Counted from the first letter of the stretch, positions 10,432 through 23,700 are shown. The stretch: 64,000 nucleotides of DNA from Stachybotrys elegans (GCA_020746835.1 JAGPNK010000014.1:558001-622000), one strand, 5' to 3'. Made by a program: numbers and translations. Notes: generated by a model from the letters alone, not told the origin.

Positions 10432-11574
10432 ATGATTCCGCCCATCGACCCTGCCAATTGATGGTCAGCCCCCGAGCTCGAGGCTGACCGTTTATGGCAC
10501 GAGCCTGAGGTGCTCATCTACAACAACTCCATTTTCCCCGGCGTGTCGTGCACTGCCAGCGCCTACGATGTGGCCAACCGTCGGTGGTATGAGTTGAACG
10601 TTGACTCGGTCGTTCGCGACGAGGACGACTGGATGTCCGAGGTCATCACCAAGCACATCACGAAATACCACTCCCAGCATGGAACGCTGCCTGACTTCAA
10701 CGTCATCAACACGGACCGTGACTGCTCAGAGACTTCCTTTGGCAGGAGTCCGAATGCTCAGGTTGCGAGGCCCATTCAAGGCAACTTTCGCTACGGCCAA
10801 GGGGATTCCGACATGCTGCCTACCACAACCTTTGACCAGGTCAAGCAAAAGACGTACCTGAGCTGCTCAAGCGATAGGTGTGTATGGAACGCCATCGACT
10901 GTGTCTTCAAGCTGATCGAGTTCTCTGAGGATGTTGAGGTTATTGAACGAGAGGTCAGGACGAGGGAGATGCTGCTCAAGGCCATGAGCGAAGCCCCAGG
11001 GGCCGATTCCAGCATGCAGAAACGTTTCCACATCCTGCCAATACTTGCTGTGGTTCTTAAGCACGCCGAAACCACCGAAACCTTGGGGATCTTGATGCCA
11101 TATGGGGGTACCAGCTTGGAATCTCTGGCTGGAGGGTACAAGCATGGCATGGGCTACCGAGCTGATGATGGAGAAGAAGATGAAGAGGGTCTGGGAGCTA
11201 GCCCGAGGATTGATCATGGAGGGTCCAGCGAAGCGCAGACTTGTGCTTCGGCAGCAGCTGCAGGTGCAAAACCACTGCCTACTCTGCCCATTACCGAGAC
11301 CCAGATCCAAGGATTGGTCCTGGCAGTCTGGGAGCTTGCCCGGGTTGGAGTGCTCCACGGAGACATCAACGATAGAAACACCCTTCTCACGCCCCAAAAC
11401 GACCTGGTCATGGTCGACCTTGGAGAGGTTGCACCCTTCTACAAGGGCGATGCGAATGCTCTAGGGAAAATGATAACCTGGGCGCTGGAGAGTGTCGACT
11501 GGGACCCGGACGTGATGAAAAGGGTCCGGGTCGTTGCGGAATGTCTTCAGGGCATCTCGGAAAACAAATCCTGA
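10432..11574 (+). CDS. Fungal protein kinase-like protein with an in-frame TGA near the start
   Basis: From ATG 10432 the frame reads MIPPIDPAN, then TGA (10459-10461), then continues without interruption as WSAPELEADRLWHEPEVLIYNNSIFPG to the stop at 11574. The conserved-looking segments on both sides suggest one ancestral frame. The protein is the fungal kinase-like type found in many accessory families. It has a GILMPYGG hinge, the catalytic loop VLHGDINDRNTLL, a DLGE in place of the usual DFG, and a short C-terminal lobe (GDANALGKMITWALE). The first in-frame ATG after the stop is at 10633, which would drop the N-terminal module. It may be a pseudogene or use an upstream exon I cannot see. 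Substrate is unknown. Confidence 0.6.
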
Positions 11575-11655
11575 TCAACTGGTACCGAATAAATACAGAC
11601 TACCTATTTCAACAAAGAGAATTGAGAGCTACGGTTCTTGACACACCCCCACGGT

Positions 11656-13375
11656 TTAAACCTCCCCTCGTGCATCTTCCCGACGCGTAAACACCAACAT
11701 GGGCCCGTCATGCGTCGCAGCGATAATCTCATAGAGCTGAAACTCGCCCTCTCTCTCGCGACCTACCCCAAGTCCCTTCCTCCCCGCCCCGAGCTTGCCC
11801 AACTCTCCGGGGGCCGTCTCAAAGTCAAAGGACCAGAACGTCTTGGCCATGACGAGAGTGGCTTGCTGGTTGGCCATGGCCCTGCCAGGACATGTCCTTG
11901 CCCCCATCGAAAAGGGTGCCCAGGCGTCTTGCATCAGCTTCCTCTCGCCCTCGGTAGCCCCGCCTTCAAGCCAGCGCTCTGGCCGAAAGGCGAAAGGCTC
12001 GGGGAAGTACTCCTCGTTGTGGTGGAGTGCGTACATGTTGACACCAATCTCGATACCGGGAGGGATCACATGTCCGTCGATGACGAGGGGCTCTCCCGAT
12101 GCATCGTCGGCGGGAAGTTCGCGCCACGGTGTGCCGGACACAGGCGGTGATATTCGCAGAGTCTCGTCGAGGCAAGCACGGAGATACTTGCAGCCGGAGA
12201 GCTTGGGGCCAGGCACAATTTCCTTGTCCGTCGCAAAGGTAGATCTGATCTCGTCTGCCAGTTTCTTGTACACATCTGGGTGGCGTGCCAGGTAGAAGAA
12301 AGCTGCACTCAGCAGGCTGGCTGTCGTTTCGCCGCCTGCAGGGAAGAAGAAGCCCAGCTCGGCCCAGATCTCACTTGATACAGAGTACTCCTTGTTCGGA
12401 TTCATTTCATCGCCGATAAGAGAGTAGAGGTCATGCCTGACATTCTTGTCTTCCTCGATTCGTGTTTTGAGCATGTTCTCGACCGTGTTGAAGTAATGCT
12501 TCACATCGGCTGCAGCAAGGCGCTCCAGGACCTCGTAGATGCGAAGCTTCTTGATGGTTGTGAAGTGCAGGAACAGGTTGCCTCGGAACTCGCCAAGGAT
12601 GTGCGCGTTGATCATGAACCTGTTCTTTTCCTCGGTTTGAGTATTGAGGGGATATCCCAGGGCGAGGATACTGATGAGGTCCATGCCAAGGCGTTTCAGT
12701 CGATCCGTCATGTTGACCGGGGTTTTTGAGGAAGAGGCCAGGAGATCAAGGAAGACGTCAATCTGTTCCAGCATGGTTGGCAGAAAAATCCTCATCGATC
12801 TCTCCGAGACTCCTTGTCCGATGAGCTTTCTCTTCCAACGATGAGTGGGCTTGTCAACGGTGTCAAACACGGAGTTCTTGAGATCTGCATGACGAATATC
12901 GTTGTAGATGTGGGACTTGAACAGCCTATCGTTGAGGTAGATGTCTGGCGAGCAGACTTAGCATGGTAACTTTTGCTGTGACACTGGCATTACAAGTACC
13001 TTTCATGGCCTGCGCCGAGTTGAATACAAGACGGTTCGGTCCATTCCGTATGACTGGTCCTGCACCACTGCGTCAGACATGTTGATGAGTGCTGAGAAAC
13101 GACGCCCTACCGTATTTGAGGTGGTCCTCGTAGGTTCGTAGATGGAGAGACATGGTCATGGCATAGAAACCTCCATAGGCTTCCGTTATCTTTGCGAGGA
13201 AAGGCCCTGGATACTTGCTCAATGGATGAAAGGTCACTCGATAAGCGAAGAGCAAGGCGAACTGCGTTGGTCAGCTACTATCCTAGCAATGGGGACTTGT
13301 GGAAAGGCCAACATAGGTGAGTAGGGCCGCAGATGCATAGGCTATGGCCGTAGGCATGTAATTGAAGAGGCCCAT
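11656..13375 (-). CDS. Cytochrome P450 monooxygenase
   Basis: Membrane-anchored microsomal P450, 520 residues from exons 13313-13375, 13111-13261, 13000-13059 and 11656-12944. The N-terminus MGLFNYMPTAIAYASAALLTY forms the anchor, followed by the hinge FHPLSKYPGPF. Later motifs are the C-helix WKRK, the I-helix AGGETT, the K-helix E-x-x-R in DETLRISPP, the PERF-equivalent RPERW and the haem ligand loop FSMGARTCPGRA with its Cys. All catalytic elements are intact. The first intron has a non-consensus GTTGGC donor, so exon 1 is slightly less certain. Substrate is not deducible. No polyketide synthase, NRPS or terpene cyclase lies nearby, so a biosynthetic cluster is not supported within this window. 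Confidence 0.92.
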
Positions 13376-14893
13376 GGTATCTGTAAGTGGCACCTGGGCC
13401 GCTGTTTGGAGTGGAGAGAATGAAGAGGGACAAGGTGAAGACGTTGACCACAAGGGACGGGGAGGACTTGAAAGTGTAGGAACATACATGTGATGGCATA
13501 GCTTTATACGTCCCGTCTGGCTGGTCCATCCCCCGCTCCCTTGCTGCAGTTGGTCGTTTGAGGGGATCCACGTCCGAGTAAATGTCATCATTATCTCCGT
13601 CAGCCAAGTGCGTTGGCATCAATAGCTCAAGGAGGAGTGAGATAAGCATCCCGAGGGCTTGGCGAGATTCTCAGCAGCTGGCACTCCTCCATGTGGGAGG
13701 AATGAATGTAGGGTGTCTAACAGTTGGTGATGTGGAAGCAGGACACCAACTTTCCACGCTCATCGACTTCGAATTTCTAACCCCATGTGCATGTAAAACA
13801 TATACCACATGAATCCTTGGCGGGAGCGTGGGACTCGACAGTCCCTATTTCTGTGAAGATGGCAGAATATGGTCGGCAAGCCAACTGCGCTGCATGCCAC
13901 CCTGTGGCCCAACCCATGCCACTTTCACGCAAAAGGGTTCAATTGCGCGCACCGCACCCCAGGAGCTCAGCTTATTATTGGTGAGATTTCATAAGGGGGG
14001 GATCGTACTCTGGGTAAGATTGCATGGATGACGTTACCCCAATGAGCGTGGATTATCCGCATCTGTACCGACCCGAGCAAGCCAACAGCTCTTTCATCTT
14101 CATTGGAGACCACTCTCACCAACACGTGCTGCACCTGGTTATTTCGGCGCCCGTGATACGACGATCTGCTGTTTTCGAGGCTATGTCTCGAGGTTCAGCG
14201 CACCATCGTACCGGTAGAGATGTCGTAGAACAGGGACGTCCCGGGCTCAACGCCGATGTGGGGCCGCATCCGGCCGGGCGTCCTCTCCGACGGTCAACCA
14301 TGAGCAATTGAGCCCTTGACTTTACAATATCCATTGATGTAGATAACAGAAGCCCTATACCTCTCAAGATTATACATACAAGTTCCAGCAGCATGGCGCA
14401 TAAGAAGACGGGCGCAGTTCTCTCTCCGCTTCCTCCCTCAACACGTCTCCGAAGCTGGTCGACAGTGTTGTCCCGGTATGTCCACGGTATGCCGCATCCT
14501 CTGAATCCCAGAATAGTACCAATATGTGTGACCCCCGTTTTCATTAAACATGGCGCGGCTGTGTCTTACAAACCCAGCCGCAGCTCATCGACATCTACCC
14601 AGCCTCGCGAAAGATTATCGCTCCCAAGATCGGAGGCTGCGATTAACTTTCCTGCAAAGCCTATCTCAGTGCCACGTCGCTAATGTCCACATCAAACAAG
14701 AAAGGATTGGCCCCTGTTTAGCTTCCTCTATCAACGGAAGTTTGCGTCTCCCCTTCGCCCACAGGTGAAAACCACGGACAATTATCTGAAATGTGTTCCA
14801 ATATCCACCGCCATTTCTCTCACATGCTTCCCTTCCCTCTCTCTCCTCACCATCACATCCTCACTCTCCCTGTCCTACCCTGTCCCCCTCACC
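13376..14893. other. Intergenic region
   Basis: About 1.5 kb between the divergent P450 and membrane-protein genes. Open frames here are short and show no recognisable domain. A CT-rich stretch just before 14894 looks like the leader of the plus-strand gene. Confidence 0.4.
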
Positions 14894-16044
14894 ATGGGCT
14901 CAAGTGGTCCTCTCATGGACAATAGTCGCAGCTCAACGGAGACCACCATGTTCCTGTCCATCCTCTGCGTCTTCACCACCCTGAGCCTCTTGTCCATCGG
15001 AGTGCGGCTCCTCTTCTGCCGCTTAAGCTCTCGGAGTATCAGGTCCTCGGTGCGTCCATCGTGTCCCTCTTCCTCCCTTCCAGTGTATGCATGCTCACCT
15101 CTTGCGCTGCAGGATTTAGGTATGATCGCAGCGATACCGCCATGCTTGCTTGGATTGTCCACCGTCATAGTGCTCTACCAGCTCGGCCTCGACCTGCCGG
15201 ATCCCAACAAGCCGTCCGAGGCGTGGAGCTCCTTCGCCATCACCTGCGCGCTGCAAGCATGCTTCCTATCGGCCCTCCTCATCGTCCAGGTCTCGCAGAT
15301 CCGCTGCCTCATGCAATGGAGCAAGGAATTCATGGGCAAGCGCCTTCATCTTTGCTTCGTGCTTGTCTTTCAATACTTTCTGCCCTTGCTCTCTCTGGGC
15401 CAGATAGTTGTCAGTCTACAACCAGCACCCATATCCTCTGCCAACACTTCACCCCAACCGCCTCTAACCATGATCCCCAGTTCCTCCCCTACTGCCTCTC
15501 CGAGTCCGCTAGCGAGCCGCTCCCAGAAACGCAAAGATTTGAGATGGTGGTACTCGTATGCCGGTGCTGTGGCTTGATCACAGCATTCATCACCGCCACT
15601 GCCATCTGTATGCCATGGACTTCTCGACCATGCGTCTCATTGCTGCGAAGTATGCCAATCAGCTGCCTCGCTCTGCTGGGCCCGGTTGCCTCGACATTCC
15701 GAATCACATATGCCATCCTGATCTGGAGGAATACAGCTGCCACACTCTCCGGGTATATCCAGTCCGTGGTCTTGTGGCTGGTCTTGGAGGTTTCGTTCGA
15801 TATCCTCGCCTCCAACCTGGAGTTTGTCGTCGCCTTGTACCAAATCTTTGCCTATCGTACTCGCCGAGCAAGCCAGCTCAACAACAGGCCTCGACGACGG
15901 CGCTGGAGCAGCCTGGTCCGGTTCACCGACGACAAATCACTTGGTGATGGGCCCACGGCAGAGCACTGGGAGTTCTCTCCCTCCGCTGAGCCCAGACTGG
16001 CCTACTCTCAGACTGTGGGCCGAATGGGGGGAAGAGCGGCCTAG
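14894..16044 (+). CDS. Multi-pass membrane protein of unknown function
   Basis: Exons 14894-15049, 15113-15409 and 15481-16044 join in phase to 338 residues. The second intron has a CTAAC branch point and CAG acceptor. I count about seven hydrophobic segments: near residues 19-40, 54-77, 88-110, 122-150, 170-195, 207-228 and 240-268. A basic cytoplasmic-looking tail follows (RTRRASQLNNRPRRRRWSS). There is no signal peptide distinct from the first segment. The layout recalls seven-helix fungal membrane proteins such as the PTH11/rhodopsin-like group. I cannot see that family's diagnostic residues, so no function is assigned. Confidence 0.65.
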
Positions 16045-16757
16045 GAAGACATGCTTGGCAAGTCTGCATTCAACTATAGGGCCTCATCGTATCAAGGGGC
16101 TGCTGCTGCATGGATGTAGCTATCCAGACCAAGACGAACAAAGCTCGGAGACAGCGAGCAGGAAAATAAGGGACGTCTGACGTGGTGGAACAAAGAAGTA
16201 ACTGGTATTGGCTTTGTAATTCGAAACCTGTTGACTATGCCTGTGCTTCATTCAACTACTACGCCTATGCGGCTGTGGGCATGAAGCCTCTTCTCATCAT
16301 CCAGACCTGCACAAGCTTCTTTTTCCTCATACACACAAGTTCTAGGCCTCGCTCGCTCTCATCCTGTTCTCGGAGAGGTTCGCTTTTTGCTCTCTGCATC
16401 CGCTGTGCGACGGTCCCTGCGGCCGCGCTGTAAAGCCTACTCTTTCAGTGCTGGTCCCTAAAACCCATACTAATAATCATTGATTCCTTCAACTCCCGGC
16501 TCCTTGTTGACTCTCCCACGCGTGCTGTCTTCGTCTTCATCTGCAGGATGGGTGTCGCGCTCATTCCGTCCTGCCCAGCCACACAGCTTATGTAGGTGCT
16601 AGCAAGGCAAGACTCGATTGCAAAGGTATCGTTTCAAGCTGAACGAGTCCGAGCTAAATCACCTCAAGCGAGTCATGTAGCCTCCTGCCGCGAAAGAGTG
16701 CCCCGATCTCACGCGCATGCCGTCTACGCGTCGTGTTCCGTGTAGTGGTGAAAACCC
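16045..16757. other. Intergenic, convergent 3' region
   Basis: 3' flanks of the membrane-protein gene (plus) and the importin gene (minus). No gene supported. Confidence 0.45.
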
Positions 16758-19700
16758 CTAGCTTGCGCCACCGTTGGGAGCTCCGGCTTGCTGCTGCGCC
16801 ATCAGATGAGCTTGTTCGGCCTGTTGAGCCTGCTGAGCCTGAACTGCAATCTCATCTGCCTTGACCATGACGCCTTGGACAATGGCTTGCTCTTCAGCCG
16901 ACAGGTGTCCAGCAAGGGAAGCATAGAACATGGGCTGCTCCTGTTGCATTTCTGCGGTTGGTGTTAGCTAATCGTTATTGCAAAGGCAACTGAGCAGAAT
17001 GTACACATACTCAACAGGATAGCCTTGAAAAGCTGGTAAGGTTCAATCTTGTCCAGTGGTGACTCGAGCAGAACGCTATCCTCGCCAAGATCGTCGTCGT
17101 CGTTGTCATCAATGACACGGCTGAACTTTTGGGCCTGCAAGGCATGTTAGCTGACGGTGCAAGTTTGTAGAGGGGATATCCCTACCTCTTCGTTAAGGAA
17201 TTCGAGGTATGCCTTGCTCTCATCCTTGCCTTCACCGGACTCATCCTCGGGCAGGGCGTTCTCCTCCACCGCCCAAGTAGCTTCGTCATCGGCCCACTCC
17301 TCCTCCTCGCCGTAATCGTACGAGGGGTCGAGGTGGAAGTCGTCACGGAGAGCCTCCTCGCGTTCTTGGTCTGTGTTAGCGCTAGCTGGTCAAGATCTTG
17401 AGTTCTGGGATCAACATACTCTTCAGAGCTGTGGGTAGGGTTCGGAACAGCTCGCTGATTCCTTGGAGAAGGCGGGGCCATCCAATAGACACGCTGGCAG
17501 GAACCTGGTCGGGGTTGAGTTCCAGGAGCGCCGAGATGGCGACGATGCACAGCTTCTTGTCGTGAACTCGGGAGAAGGAAGTCATGCTTCCGAACCAGAG
17601 GCTGAAGAAGCGGTTGGTCCAGCCCTTCTGCTCCAGAACGTGCAAGGCAAGCAAGGGGTTGTAATAGACGGCGTTGATCACCATTTCCATAAAGTGAATC
17701 TTCAAGCTCGTAATCTTGACGTCCTGAGTAGCGAGGATGTTCATGGCCATGCCAATAAATCCCTCGACGCAGCTGTCGATGTGGCCTCGCAGGCTCAGCA
17801 TCATGGCCTCAGCCAGCTTGCAGGCACACTTGCGCTCCATGCCGCCCTGGACACTATCGGTAAACATGTCCGCAACCATAGAGTACAAGGCTTGAACGTA
17901 TTCGGGCTTCTGGATGAGATGAGGTGCGCCAAACTGTACTATGTTGTCCAGCGCAGGCAGCATATCTTCCAAGTAGTACTCGGCACCAGCCTTGAAGGTG
18001 GTGTGGATGAGTTCAAAGGCCTGCCACATGTTGGGAGAGATAGCCTTGGCGGCAAATGTGCAGCTGTCGATGATCTCAAACGCCTCGTTGTACAAATCTG
18101 TCAATGTTAGCCATGGGCAAGCCCGTCTACCGATCACGTAGCGTCATACCGTAAAGCCTATTCTCCAATGTCACCTTGATGACGGGCATCAACACAGCTT
18201 CAATGTGCAGGAGAACGTCAGGCGTACTCTCCAGAGTGAGGATCAGTGTGCCAATGGTCTGCAAGACACCCAGCGCCGTTATACTCTTGTCGTCGTAGTC
18301 ACCGAAACCATCATTATCGTCACCAGCCTTGCTCTCCTTCTCGAGGATCTCCCGAACCAGACGCAGATAGGTCTCGCGCAGCTGCTCGCAGAGGGCCACG
18401 GCGAAGGGGGTGAGTTCCGCGGCAAATACCTCGACGAAATCCTCCATGACGTTTGCGAGGGCGTCGATATCAGCCTCGTTGGCCAGCTTGAGGAGCTGCT
18501 GCATGATGGTAGGGATGCTCTGCTGCATGCTCACACGGATAATGTCGTGTCGGATCAGTGGCTGGAGGGCGAGGGCCGCGGTGACACGGACGGGGAGGGC
18601 GGGATCCGCCATGCAGTCCAGGATGTGGCGGTAGATGGTGAGGAGGTTGTTCTGGTCCTGGAAGTTCAACTGCTCAAACTTCTCAATGGTGTCGCAGGCG
18701 CGAGCGCGGAGATAGCCCTGTGGGCTTGTGAAGTCGGGGAAGACGTATCGCACGAGGAAATACTCTATTTGGTCGGCGATGGGGCTCTTCTTTCCGAGGA
18801 TAACGGGAGCGAGGGTAGCAATCATGCGAAGGGCGCCCTCCTTGGCGATATGGTTCTTCTTGTCGTCGGGGGCCTGTTCGTATTCGTTTACAACGGCATT
18901 AACGAACTTGAGAATCTCGAACGTCTCCTTTCTCCTAGCCTTGGTAAGGCTGACGAGGAAGTTGGTAGCAGCCACATCAGGAGACGACGAGTCCTCAAAG
19001 TAGTTGAGCTTGCGGTGCAGGTACTCTTCAGGCTGATCTTCGAATTGCTCAATGTCCTCCTCGGTCAGGCAGATGACGGGGAAGACAAAGTGGGTGACGA
19101 GGTTGGCGAGATGGGGCTTCAGGTGTGCCCACATCTCCTTGGGTCGTACTGATTCATCGAGGAAAACCAGCGTGTGTGTAAGGCAGGGCTTGCTCAACCA
19201 AGACGTCTTGGACACCCACTTCTCGATCTCGGTCAGGTAGTGCTTCAGAATCTCGGGGGCAATGGTAGTTGCGAAATCTTTGGCGAAGCGAAGGGCCTCG
19301 TCGCCCTTGCCGGGGCTTGAAGGATTACCCTGTCTGACAGGATGTTAGCAGAAGCTTGTGAATACACGTTTCGCTTGGCTCGTACCGAATAAACAGTCTG
19401 TTCAGGTTGAAATACGCCCACTTCTTGGCCTTCCACCAGTGGTGCTTCTCTCGGTCGTAGATATCCTCGGGCATGGCATTGGCGGGGGGCGCCTTGGAAA
19501 CGGTTTGGAGGAAGACGGTACACCAGCCAATGTTGACAGGCTGCTGTCGGAGGTATGGGGAGAGCTCGAGCTACGCAGCAATGTCAGTCCCAGATACGCA
19601 CAAACGGGCGGGAGCGAAGCGTAGACATACCCAGGTAGCATGCTTGTACGCCTTGAGGGCGAGGTGAAGCATCTCGCCAGCCTCGTCGCTCTCCTGGTTG

Positions 19701-20722
19701 ACGAGCTCGTTGCAAATAGCAAGGAGTCGTGGGAAGCTGCCCTCAACAATCTTGTCGAAATGCTGGCGGTCAGCGCTGTCGGCACCCTTGAAGCGGAAAG
19801 CACGGCAAATGGCTAGCAGGCACTGCAGGCCAGCCAAGACGGAGCCGGCATCGTTGGTGTTGAGGAGATCCATAGTGAAGTCCATAAATCGTGGCCATTT
19901 CGCGGGGAAGTCGAACTGCAGTATCCTCTGCAGGACTGGGATCAGCTGCTGCCGAACCAGGCCATCCGAGGAGGCGAGCAGCGGCACGATGCGGTCTCGC
20001 ACACGGCTCTTCTCGTCCTCGGCGATAATAAAATCTTGTGAGCCATCTTCGGCCGGGATCCACGCGCGGTTGACGCGGTTCTTGACATAGATGACGGCTA
20101 CACGCGCGAAGCAGTCAGTCTGGCAGTCCATCTAGTGGTCGAGGGGCGCATCGGGGAGGACGAGGATAGTCGCGACGTACCGGATAAGCGTACACTGGGG
20201 TTCTGCTCGGCGGAGAGAATCTCAAAGAGACAGTCCATGAAACCGGGACTCTCCTCGATCTGTCAAGAGACAAGCATTGCGGTTAGCACAGAGTTCTTTA
20301 TCGCGGGGTCGTGAGGCGTGGATAGTGGGCGTGGTGGGAGGTGGGACGGGGTTGTTTTGCCCGAGGCACAGGCTCCGAGAATGACGGTGCGGTGAGGGAG
20401 ACAAGAGGCTCGGAGTTGGCGATGCGACCCTGATGCACCTCGCATCGGGGAAAGCACTCCATCTCCGAGGCCGTAACCGCAAAGGCTCGGGAGACGAGAA
20501 TGCCGGTGGTGGGCGAAGAAGCCTCGGAGAGGGACAGGAGAGGGGCAGTTTTTTTCCCCTTGGAACGACAACAACAAAACATCGGGCAGACGACCAGGCG
20601 GCCGATCGAGACGCGGGCAAGACGACACTTACCCTCTTAAGGTCCAACTCGGCCCTCTGCCTGTTGGCAGGAGAGGGATCCAAGCTCGAGGCGAGCATAC
20701 CCCTAACAGTTGCTGAGTCCAT
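16758..20722 (-). CDS. nmd5: Importin-beta family karyopherin (Nmd5/Sxm1, importin-7/8 type)
   Basis: Nuclear import receptor acting with Ran-GTP at the nuclear pore. Nine exons join in frame: 20633-20722, 20181-20259, 19631-20097, 19386-19570, 18150-19333, 17420-18097, 17186-17370, 17011-17134 and 16758-16951. They give 1061 residues, against about 1040-1050 in yeast Nmd5 and human importin-7. The start MDSATVRGMLASSLDPSPANRQRAELDLKR fits the importin N-terminal HEAT helix. VIYVKNRVNRAW is the typical second-helix region. The remainder is HEAT-repeat sequence, with an acidic loop (EEEEWADDEATW, DDNDDDDLGED) near the C-terminus, as in importin-7/8. Fungi other than yeasts usually have one member, so the choice between Nmd5 and Sxm1 is not meaningful. 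The Gln/Ala-rich C-terminal tail is unusual but in frame. Confidence 0.92.
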
Positions 20723-23700
20723 GGTGGTGGATTCGATTCCGTAAGGGTCTGTCGGGATAGTTGATGATGGAGGGAGGGAGAGAAGCACGGGATGGTGGCG
20801 GGCTGTTGGTGGGAGGACGGAGGATGAGTCGGGCCCGTGGCCGGGTTACTTGTTGTGTAGTGCGAGCTCTGCAGGCGCTCAAAGTACCTGCCCAAGGCTG
20901 CCCACTGGCAAGTGGTTTTCTGGGGGGGGCTTTCAGGCACTGGCGCCTAGGGATACAGTGCGCGTGGATTGACTTGCCCAATCTCTCTCGTAGACTGTGT
21001 GTGTGCGTGTGTGTGTGTTTTGTGGCTTTCCCTTGTGAAGGACGTGGCGGGGCATCGACAAGGTACCGACCCTGATGGGCAATCACACAACCTAAAGTAC
21101 TCACAATTCAGAGGCAGGGCAGGATTACGGAGGACCCCCCAGGCCAGAAATGAACCTAATGCTTTCAGCTGTGTTCTTATCGCACTTTCACCATCGCATC
21201 CCAGAAGCGTTACTAAGGTATATATTTATCCTCGTTGAAACCAAGCCGTCAGCAGATATCTTGCCGTCGGCATGCTGAGGTTGGTAGTGGCCATTGATTC
21301 CAGATTTGCAAGTACCTAGACCAGATACCAGGATCTCAGAGGGCACGTCAATGGCAATGGGGGGCCGAAGCCCAAAGCGTGCTCAGTGCCAGCTGCCACT
21401 GTATTCCATCCACTCTCCCTGCCGCAAGCCAGCCAGCCCCACATGCTGATATCATGCGAAGTGGAAGGTCAAGGGAGACAAGAGGCAACGAGCCAGGACG
21501 ATCCAATCAAACAAAACCCCATAGATATCAGCCATGCTCACAAGCCCTACACCTGGTGAAGATGTAACATTGCCAATTTCCACAGAAGAATACTGTCGGG
21601 GGAGCCTTTGGATCCTGCACAGGGTATTCCTTAGCTGCCCGAGTGACTCTGAAAGCTAGGGTACCTCGGACCCTCTAAGGCGGTGTGGTGTGGGGGGAGG
21701 GGTAGTGGAGCGACACGCCCAGTGTTAAGATGCCGTGTACCTGCTGCTGCTGGACTTGGCCATTTGGGTACATTGGATAGGACTTAGCGCCATCAGATAG
21801 CAGGTATCCTGTACGACCCCAACCCACCTGCTAGCTTAGCTGGACGCTCCCGCCCGTCCTCCATGTCTTCACACATATTCAGATGAGGATTTGCCCTGAA
21901 CTCTACACACGTCTTTTGCGAATGGCATTACGGAAATCACCATGATTCACGATGTTTCATTGGGGTCCCTGTTAGAGAAACAAAGACCCGAGAGGTGATG
22001 TGCTGGATAGAAAGGATAGGAGCAGCTGGAGGATGGGGGGGAAAACGTGAAGAAAACGTGCAGAAAAAATTTGTGCCATCAAAATCCCCTCCATTCCCCA
22101 CCAGCCGTGGGCTCCAGCTGGCCTACTAGGTTAGTATGTAGCACGAAACACCTGCCACCCGTGCAGCCAGCCAACAGCCAGCCCATCGTCCACAAGGGGA
22201 CCCCTTGGATTGATTTCCCGCTGCCGCCTCGCCGTCTCACCGCCTTGGACAAGCAACTGACGTAGGCGCACATCCGCCTCGCCTTCTCCCCTCGATGTTG
22301 GAGCTTCTGGGTGGATGGGAGGGAGGTGGTTGGCCATCGAGATCCTCCTCGAGATCTCGCTCGATTCTGGTCAGAGCTCGAAAAGGACGAAGAAGCAAAA
22401 AAGACCGACAGAGGCCAGCTGGATAGCATCTTGGCAATGTTTGCGTGCCAGCATGACGAGCGACAAGCATCAAGCATCAAGCAACAAGCAACAAGCATCC
22501 ACCAGGCAGTGACAATGGCCACCACAATACAACCATCTCAGGATTCGCGAGCTTCAGCCGCACCACTGCTCTCTCGCTCTCCCCCTTCCATCTCCTTCTC
22601 TTCGTCTCTCTCGCTCGCTCGCTGTCTCGTCTTTCCCAACCACCTTCATGCACGTCTTCATGCTTCGAGCATAGCTCCGTCGAGTGGCGCTGGGCCTAGG
22701 TCTGTCGGGCTCACGGGGACGCCGACGAGACTCGTCACTTTGCACGCTCAATCCGTCTTCCACGCCATCATCATCGCCAGGCAACAGGGCAGGAGGATGG
22801 AAGCTGAGGGAGGAGATGGCTGGCTGGCAGTGATCGCCGCGGAGCCTTATTTGCATGGACAAGCTCGCAGCGGAAGAGACGAAGCAAGAATCGCCCAATC
22901 GGGCCTAGTCTGAGACAAAGAAGCGCCAAAAGACCCCACTCTCTGCTTGCCGCCCTAGTGAGTACCTCATTGCTCAGGTAGGTACTTGTATTTCCTCCGT
23001 ACATGAAACTCTAATTACTTCCCATAGTAATCAACCATCCCGCAACCACCCCTGCTCTATCTCTTTTCTTTTTTAACATCACCAGCCAAGTTGGCACTGG
23101 CCTGGACGGACGGGATAGGTAGGGATCCATCCCTCTTGCCCTGGCCCCTCACACCGAGAAACGCCATACGGTCCTTTTGCCATGCACAGAGCAAACATGT
23201 CTCTGATCCAGCCTGTCACAGCTCGCCATCCCCCTCCTCGCACGGCACATTCGTGCCACCGATGTGCCTCCGTACAGGGGCCTCTTTTGTTTGCCAACTC
23301 GAATGGCTTCAGCCGCAGGCGCCTCCTCGTTTCCAGTCCCTCTTGGTCTTGGATTCAGAGGGCCATTGCCAGGATATGGGTTCCAATTCACCCCCAGTGA
23401 CTCAACATGTTTGCTGACAAGTCCGCCACCAGTGAGCAGCAAATAGCTACATCTTGGCCGCGTCCTTGTCAATGTCGTCGTCATCACCACTTTGTTTGCT
23501 TCCGTGGCGCATCTGCCCATGGCAATTCGAGCAAGCGCTCACCTCGTGTTTCTCCTCCTCGGCCACTCACACACGGGCACAGGCAGGGATTTGCCGATTG
23601 CGAATGCCATCTGGCAGGTCGGTGGCGATCGAGACTACCGCTGCCTCCCCACCTTGGCTCTCTTGTTATCATGCTGTGTTACCCTCTGGGCTCCAGTCTC

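Noticed and set aside
13930..13960. B-box-like GGTTCAATTGC as tRNA
   Set aside because: No A box, acceptor pairing or cloverleaf around it.
18205..19152. 315-codon plus-strand frame antisense to the importin gene
   Set aside because: Mirror of importin codons (Leu/Glu-rich shadow); no start context or family.
22311..22913. 200-codon frame in the gene-free tract
   Set aside because: Low-complexity repeats (QASSIKQQATS) and no recognisable domain or promoter.
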